Origin: Mycobacterium sp. Z3061
GTDB taxonomy: Bacteria > Actinomycetota > Actinomycetes > Mycobacteriales > Mycobacteriaceae
Direction: 5' to 3'
DNA: 64,000 nt
Assembly (NCBI RefSeq): GCF_031583025.1
Contig: NZ_CP134062.1
Location: 124,001 to 188,000, forward strand
Position 1 is the first letter of the stretch; every line of letters begins with the position of its first letter. Positions 18,101-29,165 of the stretch are shown piece after piece. The notes below the pieces were generated by a model. It ran no database searches. It was not told the DNA's origin and saw nothing but the letters and a program-made list of their open reading frames with translations. Made by a program: the position numbers and the translations under genes.

Positions 18101-21100
18101 CGGTCGGAACCGGCTACTGCCACCGGAGTGCGTCCGGCGTTGGTGAGGACGTCACACCGAGGCCGGCTGCCACTGTCGGCCGCGCAGCTGCGAAGCTGGT
18201 TCGCCTACCAGATCGAGGGTCCCAGCGCGGTCAACAACATCCCGTTCGTCGCGCGACTGACGGGGCCGTGCGATCTCGACGCCCTCGCGACCGCCTTCAG
18301 CGACCTGGTCGGGCGCCACGAAATCCTGCGCACCACCTATGGCGAAGTCGCGGGCGTGCCGCATCAGGTGATCAACGCCCCGGCCGAGGTGCCGGTCCGC
18401 CAGGCCAGTGGTGACGGTGCGGCCTGGCTGCAGGAGCAACTCGACTCTGAGCGTCGCTATTGCTTTGAGCTGGAACACGACTGGCCGATCCGCGCCGCGG
18501 TGCTGCACACCGGCCCCGGCCATCGGGAGCACGTGGTGTCGCTGGTCGTGCACCATATCGCGATCGACCACTGGTCCGGCGGTGTCCTGTTCGCCGACCT
18601 GCTCACCGCGTACCGCGCCCGAAAGGCCGGCCAGGAACCGGCATGGGCGCCATTACCGGTCCAGTACGCCGACTTCGCCGCCTGGCAGGCCGAACTGCTC
18701 ACCGAGCCGGAGGACGGATCCGGAATTGCCTGCGCGCAAAGGCAATACTGGGAGCGGCAGCTGGAAGGTATACCCGAGGACACCGGACTGCGGCCGGACC
18801 TGCCGCGGCCGCCGGTGCCCAGCGGTGCCGGCGACTCCGTGGAGTTCAGCATCGATTCGCACACCAGGGCAAAGCTCGCCGGGCTCTGCCGGGAGGTGGG
18901 CGTCACCGAATTCATGGTGTTGCAGGCCGCGGTCGCGGTGGTGCTGCACAAGGTCGGAGGCGGGACGGACATTCCGCTGGGAACTCCCATCGCATCCCGC
19001 ACCGAACCCGAACTCGACCAATTGGTGGGCTTTTTCATCAACATCCTGGTTCTGCGCAACGACCTGGGCGGCGACCCGTCGCTGCGGGAGGTGCTCAGCC
19101 GGGTTCGCGACACCGCGCTGGGCGCCTACGCTCACCAGGATCTGCCGTTCGAGCGGGTGGTCGACGCGGTCAGCCCGATCAGGTCGCTGTCGCGGAACCC
19201 GCTCTTTCAGGTCGTCGTCCATGTGCGCGACCACCTGCCCGCGCAACAGGTCATCGAGACCGGTGCGGGCGGCGACACGGTATTCACCGCGATGGAACCG
19301 CCGTTCGATATCGCCCCGGCGGACCTGAGCGTCAACTTCTTCGCCGCCGACGCGGGTTATCAGGGCAACATCGTCTACCGCAGCGAGCTCTATCACCGCA
19401 GCACCATCGAGCGCCTGGTCGGTTGGCTGTTGCAAGTCGTCAACACCTTCGCCGACGACGTCGATCGGCGGTTGCGCGATGTCCCGCTGCTCGACGACCG
19501 TGAGCGCCGCCGCATCCTCACCGATTGGAGCCGTGGCCCCGAGCCGAGGGTCGACCGCCCGCTCACCATCGCCGCGCTGCTCGAACCGAGCCGACGGTGG
19601 GACATCGACCGCATCGCGCTCCGGTGCGGTGACGACCAGCTGGATTACCCTGCGCTGCACCGCCGCTCAGACAACTTCGCCTGCCTGCTCGGCGATCTCG
19701 GCGTGGGGCCAGGATCACTGGTGGGACTGTCAACGCGGCGCGGCATCGACATGGTCGTTGCGCTGGTCGGCATCATGAAGGCCGGCGCCGGCTTCTTCCC
19801 ACTGGATCCCGGCTACCCGGCGGCACGCAAGCAATTGATGCTCGACGACGTCTCGCCGCGCGTCGTGGTAGCCACCGCCGCGGCTGCGCAGTCGATGCCG
19901 GAATGCCCCGGGGCAACGCTGCTGGTACTCGATGATCCCGGACTGCAACGGGCACTCGATCTGCCCGCGCAACCGGACAGCGGTCTGCCCGCGGCGCATC
20001 CCGACGACCCGATGTACCTGGTGTTCACATCCGGATCAACGGGCAAACCGAAGGGCGTGCTGGGCACCCATCGCGCGATGACCAGCCGCCTGAACTGGCA
20101 GCTGTGGAATTATCCGGTGCCAGGCAACGACATTCGGTTGGCGCAGGCCTCCTGGACGTTCCTGGAGGGCTGCATGGAGACGCTGGGCGGCCTGGCCGCC
20201 GGCGCGACCACCATCCTGGCCGACGACGCCGAGCATCGTGACCCCGAGGCGCTGGCTGCGTTGGTACGCAGGCACTCCGTGGCACAGGTGACCGCCGTGC
20301 CGAGCCTGGTGTCGACCATCGTGGATGCCTGGCCGGAATCCCTGAGCTCACTGCACCGGTTGGTGTGCGGCGCCGAACCGATGACCGCCGCGTTGCACCG
20401 GCGTTTGCTGGCCAACTACGGCGACGGTCCGGAGTTGTTGAACAACTTCGGCGCCACCGAAACGTCCGGCGCCCTGGTCCGCGGGCCGCTCGCGACGCCG
20501 GTGCCGCTGCTGGGCGTCCCGATGCCCGGCTCGCAGGTGTATCTGCTCGATGATGCGCTGAAGCCGGTGCCTGTCGGAGTCGTCGGCGAATTGTATTACG
20601 CCGGTGCGCAATTGGTGCGTGGCTATTGGAAGCGGCCCGGTCTCACGGCGTCACGGTTCGTGCCCAACCCGTACTCCAGCGAGCCGGGGGCACGTTTCTA
20701 CCGCAGCGGTGACCGGGCGCGGTGGACCGAAGACGGTTGCCTGGAGTTCGTCGGCCGCGCCGACCATCAGGTGAAAGTCCGCGGCTTCCGTGTCGAGTTG
20801 GGAGAGGTGGAGGCCGCACTCAAGGGTGTGGACGGGGTGGCCGTCGCCGCCGTGCGCACCTGGGACGTCGACGGCAGTACAACCCTGGCCGGCTACGTCG
20901 CACCACACGAGCCGGTCACCGAGGAGGCCGACAAGGCCGATTTCGCCGCCCTGGTGCGGGACCAGGCCGCGTCGGTGCTGCCGGGATACATGATGCCGTC
21001 GTCGATCACCGTACTGGATGTGATGCCCAAGACGGAGTCGGGCAAGCTGAATAGGCCCGGACTGCCGAAACCGGCGGTGAGCACCCGGGGACGCAGCGAG

Positions 21101-21442
21101 CCGCCCCGCACCGACACCGAGCGCGCCCTGGCCGAAGTCTTCGTCGGATTGTTGCCGATCGACGAGATCGGTGTCCGCGATGACTTTTTCGTCCTCGGCG
21201 GGGACAGCATCCTGTCGGTGCAGCTGGCCGCTCGCGCCCGCGACGCCGGTCTTGCGGTAAGCCCGCGAATGGTCTTCGAGCACCCGACCGTCCAACAGCT
21301 GGCGGCGGCGCTGGATTCGGGTGCGGACGGGACTCGTGCCGACGATGATGTCCGCCACGAGCCGATGAGCACGTCGGGCCTGTCGGAACAGGATCTCGCC
21401 GCGGTGACGGCGGCCTGGGCCACGGGGGGTGGCAACCCGTGA
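15179..21442 (+). CDS. mbtE: MbtE-like bimodular NRPS
   Basis: 2087 residues, longer than M. tuberculosis MbtE (~1680 from memory). Order: incomplete C domain (10-395), A1 (core [11 protein letters not shown] ~545), T1 (LGGHSL, Ser ~937), C2 (HHIAIDH, His ~1125), A2 ([11 protein letters not shown] ~1616), T2 (LGGDSI, Ser ~2010). C1 lacks the first C motif and reads HQRAWDD instead of HHxxxDG. A2 has Leu (WTFLEG) where the alpha-amino-binding Asp235 should be. By-eye specificity codes: A1 D-V-A-H-P-G-F-V-N-K; A2 L-E-M-T-V-G-N-G-A-K. GTG 15179 is preferred over GTG 15167, which abuts GAGAGG. Family role: lysine activation in mycobactin; the second module is unexplained. Confidence 0.88.
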   Translation: MTETTERETVLNICASYHLRGFVDTERLHQALDAVASRHPVLHEEQRPDWAEHDLSGLAGQAQRLRLEVLAQRDFRRPFDLESESPLRMTAVRLGPDDMALLITAHQRAWDDGSWSPFFADLTRAYTRPEGDGSAAAPTAEQPCDRSEDDLNYWRPLLRELPEPLELPGPNGSAMPGHRRAQRVTRLLSTDTIGRVRSLARETGTTPYAVMLAAYAALLHRYTHTTDLVIAAPVSSRDTVNSIGSFAGTVPIRANPQPRQTFRELLTQTADTATGAFAHRNVDLTQLLDELGSSQESLTRVGFGLLESDGGGFCPPGVQCSPGELHGQSSRLPLNVKVEPTDGRVEAEYLPEILDPSLAAQLLEHYAVLLDSALRDPGRELRRLTLFSDAEAEWMREVATGEQVSIPATTIAALVAERAAASPDNVAVVYEGRQYSYREINAEANRLAHWLIEQGIGTEDRVAVLLDKSPELVVTALAVLKCGAVYLPVDPTYPPERLSYILDDAQAKLALREPVTGLSRYPAEDPRPDQLVRPLRPENTAYLIYTSGSTGLPKGVPVPHRPIAEYFVWFGDKYQVDDTDRLLQVASPGFDVSIAEIFCPLVCGARLVIPRPDGLRDINYLTELLYREGITSMHFVPSLLGLFLSLPGVNQWRTLRRVPIGGEPLPGEIADKFHATFDALLYNFYGPTETVVNTTSYQVEGNQGTRIVPIGRPKLNTQVYLLDDALQPVPVGVIGEIYIGGTHIAHGYHRRSALTAERFVADPFTAGARMYRSGDLARRNADGAVEFVGRADEQVKIRGFRIELGEIAAAISVDPSVGQTVVIAADLPHLGKSLVSYLTPAGGDPGSVDVERIRTRVAAALPDYMNPAAYVVIDEIPITAHGKIDRNALPQPEITSEAEFREPTTDTERTVAALFTELLGAARAGLDDSFFDLGGHSLAATKLVAAIRARCGVDIGIRDVFESETVGRLAQLIDRSEPATATGVRPALVRTSHRGRLPLSAAQLRSWFAYQIEGPSAVNNIPFVARLTGPCDLDALATAFSDLVGRHEILRTTYGEVAGVPHQVINAPAEVPVRQASGDGAAWLQEQLDSERRYCFELEHDWPIRAAVLHTGPGHREHVVSLVVHHIAIDHWSGGVLFADLLTAYRARKAGQEPAWAPLPVQYADFAAWQAELLTEPEDGSGIACAQRQYWERQLEGIPEDTGLRPDLPRPPVPSGAGDSVEFSIDSHTRAKLAGLCREVGVTEFMVLQAAVAVVLHKVGGGTDIPLGTPIASRTEPELDQLVGFFINILVLRNDLGGDPSLREVLSRVRDTALGAYAHQDLPFERVVDAVSPIRSLSRNPLFQVVVHVRDHLPAQQVIETGAGGDTVFTAMEPPFDIAPADLSVNFFAADAGYQGNIVYRSELYHRSTIERLVGWLLQVVNTFADDVDRRLRDVPLLDDRERRRILTDWSRGPEPRVDRPLTIAALLEPSRRWDIDRIALRCGDDQLDYPALHRRSDNFACLLGDLGVGPGSLVGLSTRRGIDMVVALVGIMKAGAGFFPLDPGYPAARKQLMLDDVSPRVVVATAAAAQSMPECPGATLLVLDDPGLQRALDLPAQPDSGLPAAHPDDPMYLVFTSGSTGKPKGVLGTHRAMTSRLNWQLWNYPVPGNDIRLAQASWTFLEGCMETLGGLAAGATTILADDAEHRDPEALAALVRRHSVAQVTAVPSLVSTIVDAWPESLSSLHRLVCGAEPMTAALHRRLLANYGDGPELLNNFGATETSGALVRGPLATPVPLLGVPMPGSQVYLLDDALKPVPVGVVGELYYAGAQLVRGYWKRPGLTASRFVPNPYSSEPGARFYRSGDRARWTEDGCLEFVGRADHQVKVRGFRVELGEVEAALKGVDGVAVAAVRTWDVDGSTTLAGYVAPHEPVTEEADKADFAALVRDQAASVLPGYMMPSSITVLDVMPKTESGKLNRPGLPKPAVSTRGRSEPPRTDTERALAEVFVGLLPIDEIGVRDDFFVLGGDSILSVQLAARARDAGLAVSPRMVFEHPTVQQLAAALDSGADGTRADDDVRHEPMSTSGLSEQDLAAVTAAWATGGGNP

Positions 21443-24400
21443 CCGCTACCCGGACCGGCATGCCACCGGGCATCGAGGATGTCATGGCGCTCAGCCCCCT
21501 GCAGGAAGGGCTGTACTCGCTGACCACGCTGGCGGAGTTCTCCTCGGAGGACCCGTATCTGATCGGGATGACGGCGGACATCTCGGGTGCGCTGGACGTG
21601 GACTTGCTTAAACAATGTGCGGCAGAGATGTTGGTGCGCCATCCGAATCTGCGGGCCAGCTTCGTGAGTCGGAACATCCCGCGTCCGGTGCAGATCGTGC
21701 CGACCGGCGTCGAGCTGCCCTGGCGTCAGGTCCGTGCGACCCGAGCGGAGATCGAGGGCCTGGGAGCGGCAGAACGCGCGCGGCCGTTCGACTTCGAACG
21801 GACCCCGGCGATCCGCTTCCTGCTCGTCGAACTGCCCGGCGACCAATGGCACCTGATCATCACCGCGCACCATATCGTCATCGACGGGTGGTCGCTGCCG
21901 GTGTTCGCGGCGGAGTTGATCGCGCTGTACGGAGCGGGCGGTGACGCCGCTGCGCTGCCGGACAAGCCGCGGCCCTACCGGGACTACATCGGCTGGCTGT
22001 CCGGACACGACCGCTCGGCCAGCGAACAGGCATGGCGGGACTACCTGGCCGGATTGAGCGCACCGACAATGCTTTCGGCCGCTATGGCCGGCGAAGCGCC
22101 CCGCGCCGGCCTACCCCGGCGCACCGAACTGCGGGCGGGCCGCGAGGTGACGGCTGAGTTGGCCGATGGTGCCCGCTCCCGGGGCATCACAGTCAACACC
22201 CTGATGCAGATGGCTTGGGCGTTGGTGCTGTCGCGGTCGACGGATCGCGACGACGTCGTGTTCGGTGTCACGGTCTCGGGTCGACCGGCTGAGTTGTCCG
22301 GCGTCGAAAGCATGATCGGGCTGTTCATCAATACCGTGCCGCTGCGGGTCCAGCTGGATCCGGATACCAGCGCCGGCGCGCAATGCCTTGCCGTGCAGCG
22401 TGATGCGGCGATGTTGCGCGATCACTCCTACCTCAGCCACGCCACGCTGCGGGCGCTGGGCGGTGTCGGAGAGATGTTCGACACCCTGCTGGTGTACGAG
22501 AACTTTCCCACCGCAGGGCTCGGCGGGGATCGCCAATTGTGCTCAGGTGGAGTGACATTCAAGCCGAGTGGGCTGGAGAGTGTGACACACTTCCCGGTAA
22601 CGCTGGCCGCGCACATGGCCGGTGACGAATTGGTGCTGCTGATCGAGGTGCTCGATGGCGCGCTCGGGGAGACAACCGGCGAATCACTCGGGCGCAGAGT
22701 GCTGCTGACCGCTGAGCGGCTGCTGTCAGGGTGGCAGCGGCCACTGCGTGAGCTCAGCGTGCTACATGACGACGAGGCCGGGCCGCTGCGGGCCCGCCAC
22801 GCGCCGCAGGTGCCGCCCACCGAGGGTTTTCACACCCGGTTCACCGCTGCTGCCGGAGCGAGCCCCCAGGCCACGGCGCTGAGCTGGGATGGCGGTGCCA
22901 TGACCTACGCCGAACTGGACGCCGCAGCCAACCGGATGGCCACACTGCTGACACAGCGCGGTGTCGCAGCCGAAACACCGGTGGCGATCCGCCTGGCCCG
23001 CGGTCACATGTATGTCGTTGCGTTGCTCGGAGTTCTCAAAGCCGGCGGCGTGAGCGTTCCGGTGGAACCCGCCACCCCGCCGGACCGGATGGCGTCGATC
23101 ATGCGCCAGACCGGCGCGGCCATCGTCATCGATGAGGACCTGGTGTCGGCTGCCCAAGCGCGATGCGGGGAATACCGTCTGGCCGCGATACATCCCCAGC
23201 AGGCCGCCTACCTGGTATTCACCTCGGGTACCACCGGAGAACCCAAGGGCGTCATCGGAACTCATGCGGCCCTGGGCGCCTACGCCGACGATCACATCGA
23301 ACGGGTGCTGAAACCCGCCGCCGCCCGGTTGGGGCGTCCGTTGCGCATAGCGCACTCGTGGTCGTTCGCCTTCGACGCGGCGTGGCAGCCGCTGGTCGCG
23401 TTGCTCGACGGTCACGCCGTGCACGTTGTCGCCGATCGGACGCAGCGCGACGCGGAGGCACTGGTCGAGGCCATCGTCGAGCACCGGATCGACATGATCG
23501 ACACGACTCCGTCGATGTTCACGCAACTGCGGGCCTTCGGGTTGCTCGCCAGCGCACCCTTGTCCGTGCTGGCCCTGGGCGGCGAAGCCATCGGCCCGGC
23601 GATGTGGCAGGCGATCCGCGATGAGTGCGCCCGGACTGCGACGTCTGCGTACAACTGCTACGGCCCCACCGAAACCACGGTGGAGGCGGTGGTCGCCGAC
23701 ATCACCGAGCACCGCGCCCCGACGATCGGTCGGCCCACCCAGTACACCCACGGGTACGTGCTGGATGCCGCGCTACGTCCGGTGCCATACGGGGTGCCGG
23801 GCGAATTGTATTTGGCGGGAGGCCAACTCGCCCGCGGGTATGTGGGCCGGGCAGCCGAGACGGCCGGCCGTTTCGTCGCAGACCCGTTCGTCTGCGGCGG
23901 GCGGATGTACCGCACCGGCGACGTGGTGCGACGCCAGTCCGACGATTCACTGCGATACCTCGGGCGCGCCGATGCGCAGGTGAAGATCCGCGGCTACCGC
24001 GTCGAACCCGGCGAGATCGCCGCGGCGCTGGAGACGCATCCCGCGGTGCGGCACGCGCACGTAGTGGTGCGCGAACGACAGCGCAGGCCCGTTCTGACGG
24101 CATACGCCGCCGGCGTCAACGGAACCCGACCCACGTCGGCCGAGTTGCGCGCCGCAATCGGCCGGCGGTTGCCCCGATACATGGTGCCGCAGCACATCAT
24201 CGTCGTCGACCAGATCCCGTTGACCACCAATGGCAAACTGGACGAAGCGGCGCTGGACGACATCGGTGCCGTCACCATGACGGCGCCGGCGCCCACCACG
24301 GCCACCGAAACGCAACTGGCCGAGATCATTTCGGAGCTGCTGGGTCAACCCGAAGTGGAGGTGACCGCAGACTTCCTGCAACTCGGACTGGACAGCATTC

Positions 24401-25815
24401 TCGCTTTGTCAGTGGTGCAGGCGGCGCGGCGACGCGGGATTCCGCTGCGCGCACGACTGATCCTCGAGTGCGCCGACGTTCGTGAGCTCGCCGCCGCAAT
24501 CGACGCCCAGGACGCTGTGCCGGATCGAAGCGACGAAGAGCGTGGACAACCGATTCCGTTGCTGCCCAACGCCCATTGGCTCTACGAGCACGGCGAGCCG
24601 CGGCGGCTGGCGCAGGTCGAGGCCCTCAGGCTGCCCGACGGCATCGACGGCGACCGACTCAGAACGGCGCTCACCAGTGTCGTGGACGGTCACGAGGTGC
24701 TACGCACCCGCCTGGACCGCGCCAGCATGACTTTGGCACCCGCGCCGGCCCAGGATCTCCTCGATGAGGTCGCGGTGGCGGGTGACCTGCCCGCGGCGGT
24801 TCGGAAGCACGCCGAGCGTGCCGTGGCCGGTCTCGATCCGGAACGGGGCGCACTGCTGTCGGTCGCCTGGCTGCGCCCGCCGACTGGGCAGAGCGTGCTG
24901 CTGATCGCCGCGCACGTCCTGGCCATGGATCCGGCCTCGTGGCGGGTGGTGCTGGGTGAACTCGACACCGCCCTGCATGCGCTGGCAGCGGGTCGTTCAC
25001 CCGCACCTGTCACCGAGCACACCACCTACCGGCAGTGGGCGTCCGCCCTCACGCGGCGAGCGGAAACACTTGAGAGCACACCGTTTTGGCTGACCCAGCT
25101 GGACGGCGACGATCCCGACCTCGGGTCCCGCCGGGTCGATCCCGATCGAGACCGCGCCCGGGACCTGGTGATAAGCGCGTCGGTGACCGACGCCGAGACC
25201 ACCGGACGGCTCTTGGATGTGGGTGTTCCGATGTTCGAGGTACTGGTCGCCGCCGCGACCCGGACGGTCAACCGGTGGCGGCGAAGCCGTGGCCAGCCGA
25301 CCCCGCCGCCGCTGTTGGCGCTCGAAACTCACGGCCGGGCAGACGCTTTGGCCGGCGACATGGTCGATACGTCCGACACCGTCGGACTGCTGAGCACCAT
25401 TTACCCGTTGCGGCTGCACACCACCGACCCGCATCGGGTGGGCGAGCAGCTGGCCTCGGTCCCCGGCGGCGACATCGACTACGGGCTGCTGCGCTATCTG
25501 CGCAGCGACACCGCGGACCAGCTCAAGAAAAGGCCCGGGCCGCAACTTCTGCTCAACTACCTGGGTCACGCCGACCTGGGCGGCGCCGGTACCGACCTAC
25601 GGCTCGACCGTGAGCTGCTCGGCGGGCTGCCGCAGTTGCCGGAGCCGGACATCGCGGTACGTCACGAGGTGGTCATCCTGGCCACCCTGCTCGGCTCCGG
25701 TGACGAACACGTGCTGCTCACCCAGTGGCGGGTGTTGCCGGACATTCTTTGCGAGGCCGATGTGGCCGCGCTGCAGACGATCTGGAATCAGGAACTCAAG
25801 GAGCTGGTGTCATGA
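21439..25815 (+). CDS. mbtF: MbtF-like NRPS (C-A-T-E-like)
   Basis: 1458 residues, essentially the length of M. tuberculosis MbtF (1461 from memory), which adds the terminal hydroxylysine that cyclises. C domain: HHIVIDGWS at ~144. A domain: [11 protein letters not shown] ~595, [10 protein letters not shown] ~735, with the binding-pocket Asp in [10 protein letters not shown] domain: LGLDSILAL, Ser ~986. C-terminal epimerase-like domain from ~1040: [11 protein letters not shown] aligns with HHxxxDxxSW but has Val ~1160 at the catalytic second His, so epimerisation is doubtful. It overlaps mbtE by GTGA and mbtG by ATGA, so the set is translationally coupled. No thioesterase domain, as expected if release is by lactam cyclisation. 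Confidence 0.92.
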   Translation: MTATRTGMPPGIEDVMALSPLQEGLYSLTTLAEFSSEDPYLIGMTADISGALDVDLLKQCAAEMLVRHPNLRASFVSRNIPRPVQIVPTGVELPWRQVRATRAEIEGLGAAERARPFDFERTPAIRFLLVELPGDQWHLIITAHHIVIDGWSLPVFAAELIALYGAGGDAAALPDKPRPYRDYIGWLSGHDRSASEQAWRDYLAGLSAPTMLSAAMAGEAPRAGLPRRTELRAGREVTAELADGARSRGITVNTLMQMAWALVLSRSTDRDDVVFGVTVSGRPAELSGVESMIGLFINTVPLRVQLDPDTSAGAQCLAVQRDAAMLRDHSYLSHATLRALGGVGEMFDTLLVYENFPTAGLGGDRQLCSGGVTFKPSGLESVTHFPVTLAAHMAGDELVLLIEVLDGALGETTGESLGRRVLLTAERLLSGWQRPLRELSVLHDDEAGPLRARHAPQVPPTEGFHTRFTAAAGASPQATALSWDGGAMTYAELDAAANRMATLLTQRGVAAETPVAIRLARGHMYVVALLGVLKAGGVSVPVEPATPPDRMASIMRQTGAAIVIDEDLVSAAQARCGEYRLAAIHPQQAAYLVFTSGTTGEPKGVIGTHAALGAYADDHIERVLKPAAARLGRPLRIAHSWSFAFDAAWQPLVALLDGHAVHVVADRTQRDAEALVEAIVEHRIDMIDTTPSMFTQLRAFGLLASAPLSVLALGGEAIGPAMWQAIRDECARTATSAYNCYGPTETTVEAVVADITEHRAPTIGRPTQYTHGYVLDAALRPVPYGVPGELYLAGGQLARGYVGRAAETAGRFVADPFVCGGRMYRTGDVVRRQSDDSLRYLGRADAQVKIRGYRVEPGEIAAALETHPAVRHAHVVVRERQRRPVLTAYAAGVNGTRPTSAELRAAIGRRLPRYMVPQHIIVVDQIPLTTNGKLDEAALDDIGAVTMTAPAPTTATETQLAEIISELLGQPEVEVTADFLQLGLDSILALSVVQAARRRGIPLRARLILECADVRELAAAIDAQDAVPDRSDEERGQPIPLLPNAHWLYEHGEPRRLAQVEALRLPDGIDGDRLRTALTSVVDGHEVLRTRLDRASMTLAPAPAQDLLDEVAVAGDLPAAVRKHAERAVAGLDPERGALLSVAWLRPPTGQSVLLIAAHVLAMDPASWRVVLGELDTALHALAAGRSPAPVTEHTTYRQWASALTRRAETLESTPFWLTQLDGDDPDLGSRRVDPDRDRARDLVISASVTDAETTGRLLDVGVPMFEVLVAAATRTVNRWRRSRGQPTPPPLLALETHGRADALAGDMVDTSDTVGLLSTIYPLRLHTTDPHRVGEQLASVPGGDIDYGLLRYLRSDTADQLKKRPGPQLLLNYLGHADLGGAGTDLRLDRELLGGLPQLPEPDIAVRHEVVILATLLGSGDEHVLLTQWRVLPDILCEADVAALQTIWNQELKELVS

Positions 25816-27101
25816 CCACACTCGGAGTGATCGGAGCCGGCGCCAAGGCGGTCGCCGTGGCGGCCAAGGCTTCGGTGTTGCGTGCCATGGGTGTCGACAC
25901 ACCCGAGGTGGTGGCCGTCGAGCGAACCGGAGTGGCCGCCAATTGGCAGGCCAGCGGCGGCTGGACCGACGGTGCCCAACACCTGGGTACCAGCCCGGAA
26001 AAGGATGTCGGTTTCCCCTACCACTCGTCGCTGGTGCCGCGTCGCAACGCCGAACTCGACGAGCGGATGACCTGCCACAGCTGGCAGTCGTACCTCATCG
26101 CCACCGGGCAGTTCGCACAATGGATCGACCGGGGCCGGCCCGCCCCAACCCACCGCCGGTGGGGCCAGTATCTGCGCTGGGTCGCCCAACGCGTCGACAT
26201 GACCGTCATCTACGGCGAGGTCGACCGCATCGCCGTCGACGGAAAGCAGTGGGCGCTGCACACCCCGGAAGGCACCGTGCGCGTTGACGCGCTGATGATC
26301 ACCGGGCCGGGTCAGCCCGAACGCACCTTGTTGCCGGGCAATCCGCGGGTGCTGTCGATTGCGCAGTTCTGGCACCGGGCCGCCGCGCACGAGCGGATCA
26401 GCGCCGAACGGGTCGCGATGATCGGCGGCGGCGAGACCGCGGCTGCGATGCTCAATGAGTTGTTCCGGCACTCGATTTCGACGATCACCGTGATCTCCCC
26501 GCAGGTGACGCTGTTCACCCGCGGCGAAGGCTACTTCGAGAACTCGCTGTTCTCCGACCCGTCCGACTGGACGGCGCTGACTTTGGCCGAGCGCCGTGAC
26601 GCGATCGCCCGCACCGACCGCGGAGTCTTCTCTTCCAACGTGCAGGACGCGCTGATGGCCGACGACCGGATCCGGCACCTGCGGGGGCGCGTCGCGCATG
26701 CCGTCGGTCGCGATGACCAGATCCGGCTCACGCTCAACACCAATCGTGGCAGCGAAAACTTCGAGACCGTGCACGGTTTCGATCTCGTCATCGACGGCTC
26801 CGGCCTCGACGCGTTGTGGTTCACCTCGCTGTTCGGTCAGGACGCGCTCGATCTGCTCGAACTCGGGCTGGGCGGGCCGATGACCGGCGAGCTGCTGCGT
26901 GAATCGATCGGGCATGACCTCGCCGTCACCGACGTCGCACCAAAGTTGTTCTTGCCCAATCTCGCCGGACTGAACCAGGGGCCGGGGTTTCCGAACCTCA
27001 GCTGCCTGGGGATGCTCTCCGACCGGGTACTGGGAGCAGACCTGACCGGCAGCACCGACCCCGCAATGAGGAGGAACTATGAGCACCAATCCCTTCGATG
27101 A
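25812..27101 (+). CDS. mbtG: MbtG-like L-lysine N6-monooxygenase
   Basis: 429-residue FAD/NADPH flavoprotein that hydroxylates the lysine epsilon nitrogen to create the hydroxamate iron ligand. Very close to M. tuberculosis MbtG (431 residues): FAD-binding [16 protein letters not shown] at the N-terminus, [17 protein letters not shown], the NADPH-binding [13 protein letters not shown] near 200, and the [12 protein letters not shown] segment. Similarity to MbtG in these stretches is from memory, not alignment. Its presence is the strongest evidence that the locus makes a hydroxamate siderophore. ATG overlaps the mbtF stop (ATGA); the 3' end overlaps mbtH by 23 bases. Confidence 0.95.
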   Translation: MTTLGVIGAGAKAVAVAAKASVLRAMGVDTPEVVAVERTGVAANWQASGGWTDGAQHLGTSPEKDVGFPYHSSLVPRRNAELDERMTCHSWQSYLIATGQFAQWIDRGRPAPTHRRWGQYLRWVAQRVDMTVIYGEVDRIAVDGKQWALHTPEGTVRVDALMITGPGQPERTLLPGNPRVLSIAQFWHRAAAHERISAERVAMIGGGETAAAMLNELFRHSISTITVISPQVTLFTRGEGYFENSLFSDPSDWTALTLAERRDAIARTDRGVFSSNVQDALMADDRIRHLRGRVAHAVGRDDQIRLTLNTNRGSENFETVHGFDLVIDGSGLDALWFTSLFGQDALDLLELGLGGPMTGELLRESIGHDLAVTDVAPKLFLPNLAGLNQGPGFPNLSCLGMLSDRVLGADLTGSTDPAMRRNYEHQSLR

Positions 27102-27303
27102 CGAGACCGCGACGTTCGTCGTGGTCGTCAACGACGAAGAGCAGCACAGTTTGTGGCCCACCTTCGCCGACATCCCGGCGGGCTGGCGACGGGTCTTCGG
27201 TGCGGCGAGCCGGGCGGAGTGCCTGCAATTCGTCGACGAACACTGGACCGACATGCGTCCGAAGAGCCTTCGCGCGGCCATGAACTCACAGGCAACGCCG
27301 TGA
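27079..27303 (+). CDS. mbtH: MbtH-like protein
   Basis: 74-residue NRPS chaperone that binds A domains and activates or solubilises them. Diagnostic residues are present: NPFDDE, the [17 protein letters not shown] core with conserved Ser-Leu-Trp and Pro-Gly/Ala-Trp, and [10 protein letters not shown] near the end. ATG 27079 is preceded by GAGGAGG at 27067-27073, inside the end of mbtG. Presumed partners are the MbtE and MbtF A domains. A second MbtH paralogue lies at 39795-40025. Confidence 0.95.
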   Translation: MSTNPFDDETATFVVVVNDEEQHSLWPTFADIPAGWRRVFGAASRAECLQFVDEHWTDMRPKSLRAAMNSQATP

Positions 27304-27929
27304 CCGACACGGACGTCATGCTGCCGCGGGAACGGACCGAGCTACCCGACGAGGTCAGGCGGATCCCACCTCCGCCGTCGCGGCCGGAAGTGCCAGCTCC
27401 CTACGCATTTCGGCTCGCTGACCCATACGCCGATGCCGAGATGATCTCCGAGTGGATGCGCCGGCCGCATCTGGCCGCCGCCTGGGAGTACGTCTGGCCG
27501 GTGTCACGATGGCGCCGCTATCTGCTGGCGCAACTGGACGGCAGCTACTCCCGCCCGTTCGTCGCCAGCATCGATGGCCGCGACCATGCCTACGTCGAAC
27601 TGTACTGGGCCGCCAAGGATTCGATCGCCACCCGGTATCAGTACGATCCGCACGATCTGGGCATACACGCCGCCATCGCCGATCCGGCAGTCACCAACAA
27701 GGGCATTGCGCAATTTGTGTTGCCACACCTGGTGGCCAGCGTGCTCACGGACGAGCCGGAATGTCGTCGGGTGATGTTCGATCCCGACCACCGGAACACG
27801 ACCGCGCGCCGGTTCTGTGAGAGCGCGGGCTGCGTGTTCCTCGGCGAGCACGACATGACGAACCGCCGGATGGCGCTGTACGCACTACCCCGCACGCCTG
27901 CGGATGTTCCCCGGCGGAGGGCTTCGTAG
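27300..27929 (+). CDS. mbtK: MbtK-like lysine N-acyltransferase
   Basis: 209-residue GNAT-fold enzyme that puts the fatty acyl chain on the (hydroxy)lysine side chain of mycobactin. Same length as M. tuberculosis Rv1347c/MbtK (210 from memory). His123 in [10 protein letters not shown] and Asp161 in VMFDPDHRN are 38 apart, the same spacing as the reported catalytic His130/Asp168 pair of MbtK. The GTG start overlaps the mbtH stop as GTGA, so it is the last gene of the coupled mbt series. In M. tuberculosis this gene sits in a separate mbt-2 locus, so the physical linkage here is notable. Confidence 0.9.
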   Translation: MTDTDVMLPRERTELPDEVRRIPPPPSRPEVPAPYAFRLADPYADAEMISEWMRRPHLAAAWEYVWPVSRWRRYLLAQLDGSYSRPFVASIDGRDHAYVELYWAAKDSIATRYQYDPHDLGIHAAIADPAVTNKGIAQFVLPHLVASVLTDEPECRRVMFDPDHRNTTARRFCESAGCVFLGEHDMTNRRMALYALPRTPADVPRRRAS

Positions 27930-27940
27930 GCCACCGAACG

Positions 27941-27969
27941 AACGGTACGAACTCGACGGCAACGGTACG
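27941..27969. repeat. Direct repeat in the hydrolase-ferredoxin operon promoter region
   Basis: AACGGTACG occurs at 27941-27949 and 27961-27969, exactly 20 bp (about two helical turns) apart. It lies in the 129-bp gap between mbtK and the metal-dependent hydrolase gene. Such phased repeats can be activator sites; no protein is assigned. Confidence 0.4.
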
Positions 27970-28058
27970 CATAGACAACAGTCCGATTGGGTACGCGGCC
28001 AGGTGGACAGAAGAAGGGACCGCCGCTTGATGCGGTCGGTCGGCGGGAGGAGCTTCTG

Positions 28059-28976
28059 ATGCCGGAGGTCGCACTACATCACGAAGGGCACCCGACGTAT
28101 CGCCGGATGGTCCGCTTCGACTGGTCGGACACACCGCTGCACTGGGTACCTGACGACCCGTTCTCGACGCACATGATCAACGTCCTGCACCTGCTGCTGC
28201 CCGAGGGCGAAAGGCACTTCATCAAAGCCGTCCTGGAGGCGTCGTCGCTGGTCGATGACCCTGAATTGGAAGCCGCGATAAAGCCTTTCATCCAGCAGGA
28301 GTCCTGGCATGCCTGGGCGCACCAGGTGGTGCTCGACCATCTGGCCGAGCAGGGCATCAACACCAAGCCGTACACCGATCGGCTGGGCAAGACGCTGTCG
28401 ATCTCCCTGGGCGATCCGCCGAAGTTCTTCCCGCCGGCGCTGCGGCGCTGGTGGCTCTACCGGCGCCTGGCCGATGTCGCCGCGCTGGAACACTTCACCG
28501 CGATTATGGGCCAGTGGGTCTTGAGCAACCGCGGGCTGGACTACGCGAAAGCCGACCCGATGATGTTGGACCTGCTGCGCTGGCACGGCGCCGAGGAGGT
28601 CGAACACCGCTCCCTCGTGTACGACGTCTATCAGCATGTCTGCGGCAGCTACGCCATCCGGGCGTTCTCCATGTTGATGACGGCCCCGCTGTTCATCGGC
28701 TGGTGGATCGCCGGTGCCCGCTACCTGATGGCCCACGACCCGACGGTCGAGACCAAATGGCGCTTGCGGGACTGGTTGCGGGCGGCGCGGGAATACCGGC
28801 TGCCGGGTCCGTGGCAGCTGTTCGTGACGGCGCCTGCCAGGTACCTGCGGCCCAGCCACCACCCGAACGACGAGGCGTCCACCGAGATGGCGATCGAATA
28901 TCTGGAGTACTCGCCGGTGGCCAAGGCCGCCCGGGAGCGGGCCCGAGCCCAGGCGGAAAGGGTCGAGGTTCGATGA
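28059..28976 (+). CDS. Predicted metal-dependent hydrolase (PF10118-like)
   Basis: 305 residues. The metal-ligand pattern of the PF10118 family is visible: QQESWHAWAH (Glu81, His84, His88), LEHFTA (Glu144, His145) and HGAEEVEHR (Glu179/180, His183), a helical, ferritin-like arrangement. One hydrophobic stretch near residues 200-222 may be membrane-associated. Its reaction is not established; family members are often found beside ferredoxins and reductases, which suggests a di-metal oxygenase-type chemistry, but that is inference. ATG 28059 follows GGGAGGAG (28045-28052) by 6 bases. Its stop overlaps the ferredoxin start (ATGA). Confidence 0.8.
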   Translation: MPEVALHHEGHPTYRRMVRFDWSDTPLHWVPDDPFSTHMINVLHLLLPEGERHFIKAVLEASSLVDDPELEAAIKPFIQQESWHAWAHQVVLDHLAEQGINTKPYTDRLGKTLSISLGDPPKFFPPALRRWWLYRRLADVAALEHFTAIMGQWVLSNRGLDYAKADPMMLDLLRWHGAEEVEHRSLVYDVYQHVCGSYAIRAFSMLMTAPLFIGWWIAGARYLMAHDPTVETKWRLRDWLRAAREYRLPGPWQLFVTAPARYLRPSHHPNDEASTEMAIEYLEYSPVAKAARERARAQAERVEVR

Positions 28977-29161
28977 AGGTTCAGGTCGATCTGGACACCT
29001 GCGACGGAAACGGCGTGTGCATGAGCATCTGCCATGAGGTGTTCGACGTGCGGGAAGACGGACTGCACGTGCTGCAGGATGAGCCGCCCGCGCAGTTGCG
29101 TCAGCAGTTGAAGGGGGCCGAGGTCTCGTGCCCCACCCAGGCGATCCTCGTGAAGGACTGA
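28973..29161 (+). CDS. Ferredoxin (small iron-sulfur protein)
   Basis: 62-residue ferredoxin of the single-cluster P450-partner type. Cysteines at 10, 16, 20 and 53 (C-DGNGV-C-MSI-C ... CP) suit a 3Fe-4S or 4Fe-4S cluster. Typical companion of actinobacterial P450s, delivering electrons from the reductase encoded four bases downstream. Start set by the ATGA overlap with the hydrolase gene. The nearest P450 genes are at 1-881 and 3959-5290 on the far side of the mbt genes. Confidence 0.92.
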   Translation: MKVQVDLDTCDGNGVCMSICHEVFDVREDGLHVLQDEPPAQLRQQLKGAEVSCPTQAILVKD

Positions 29162-29165
29162 GTTG

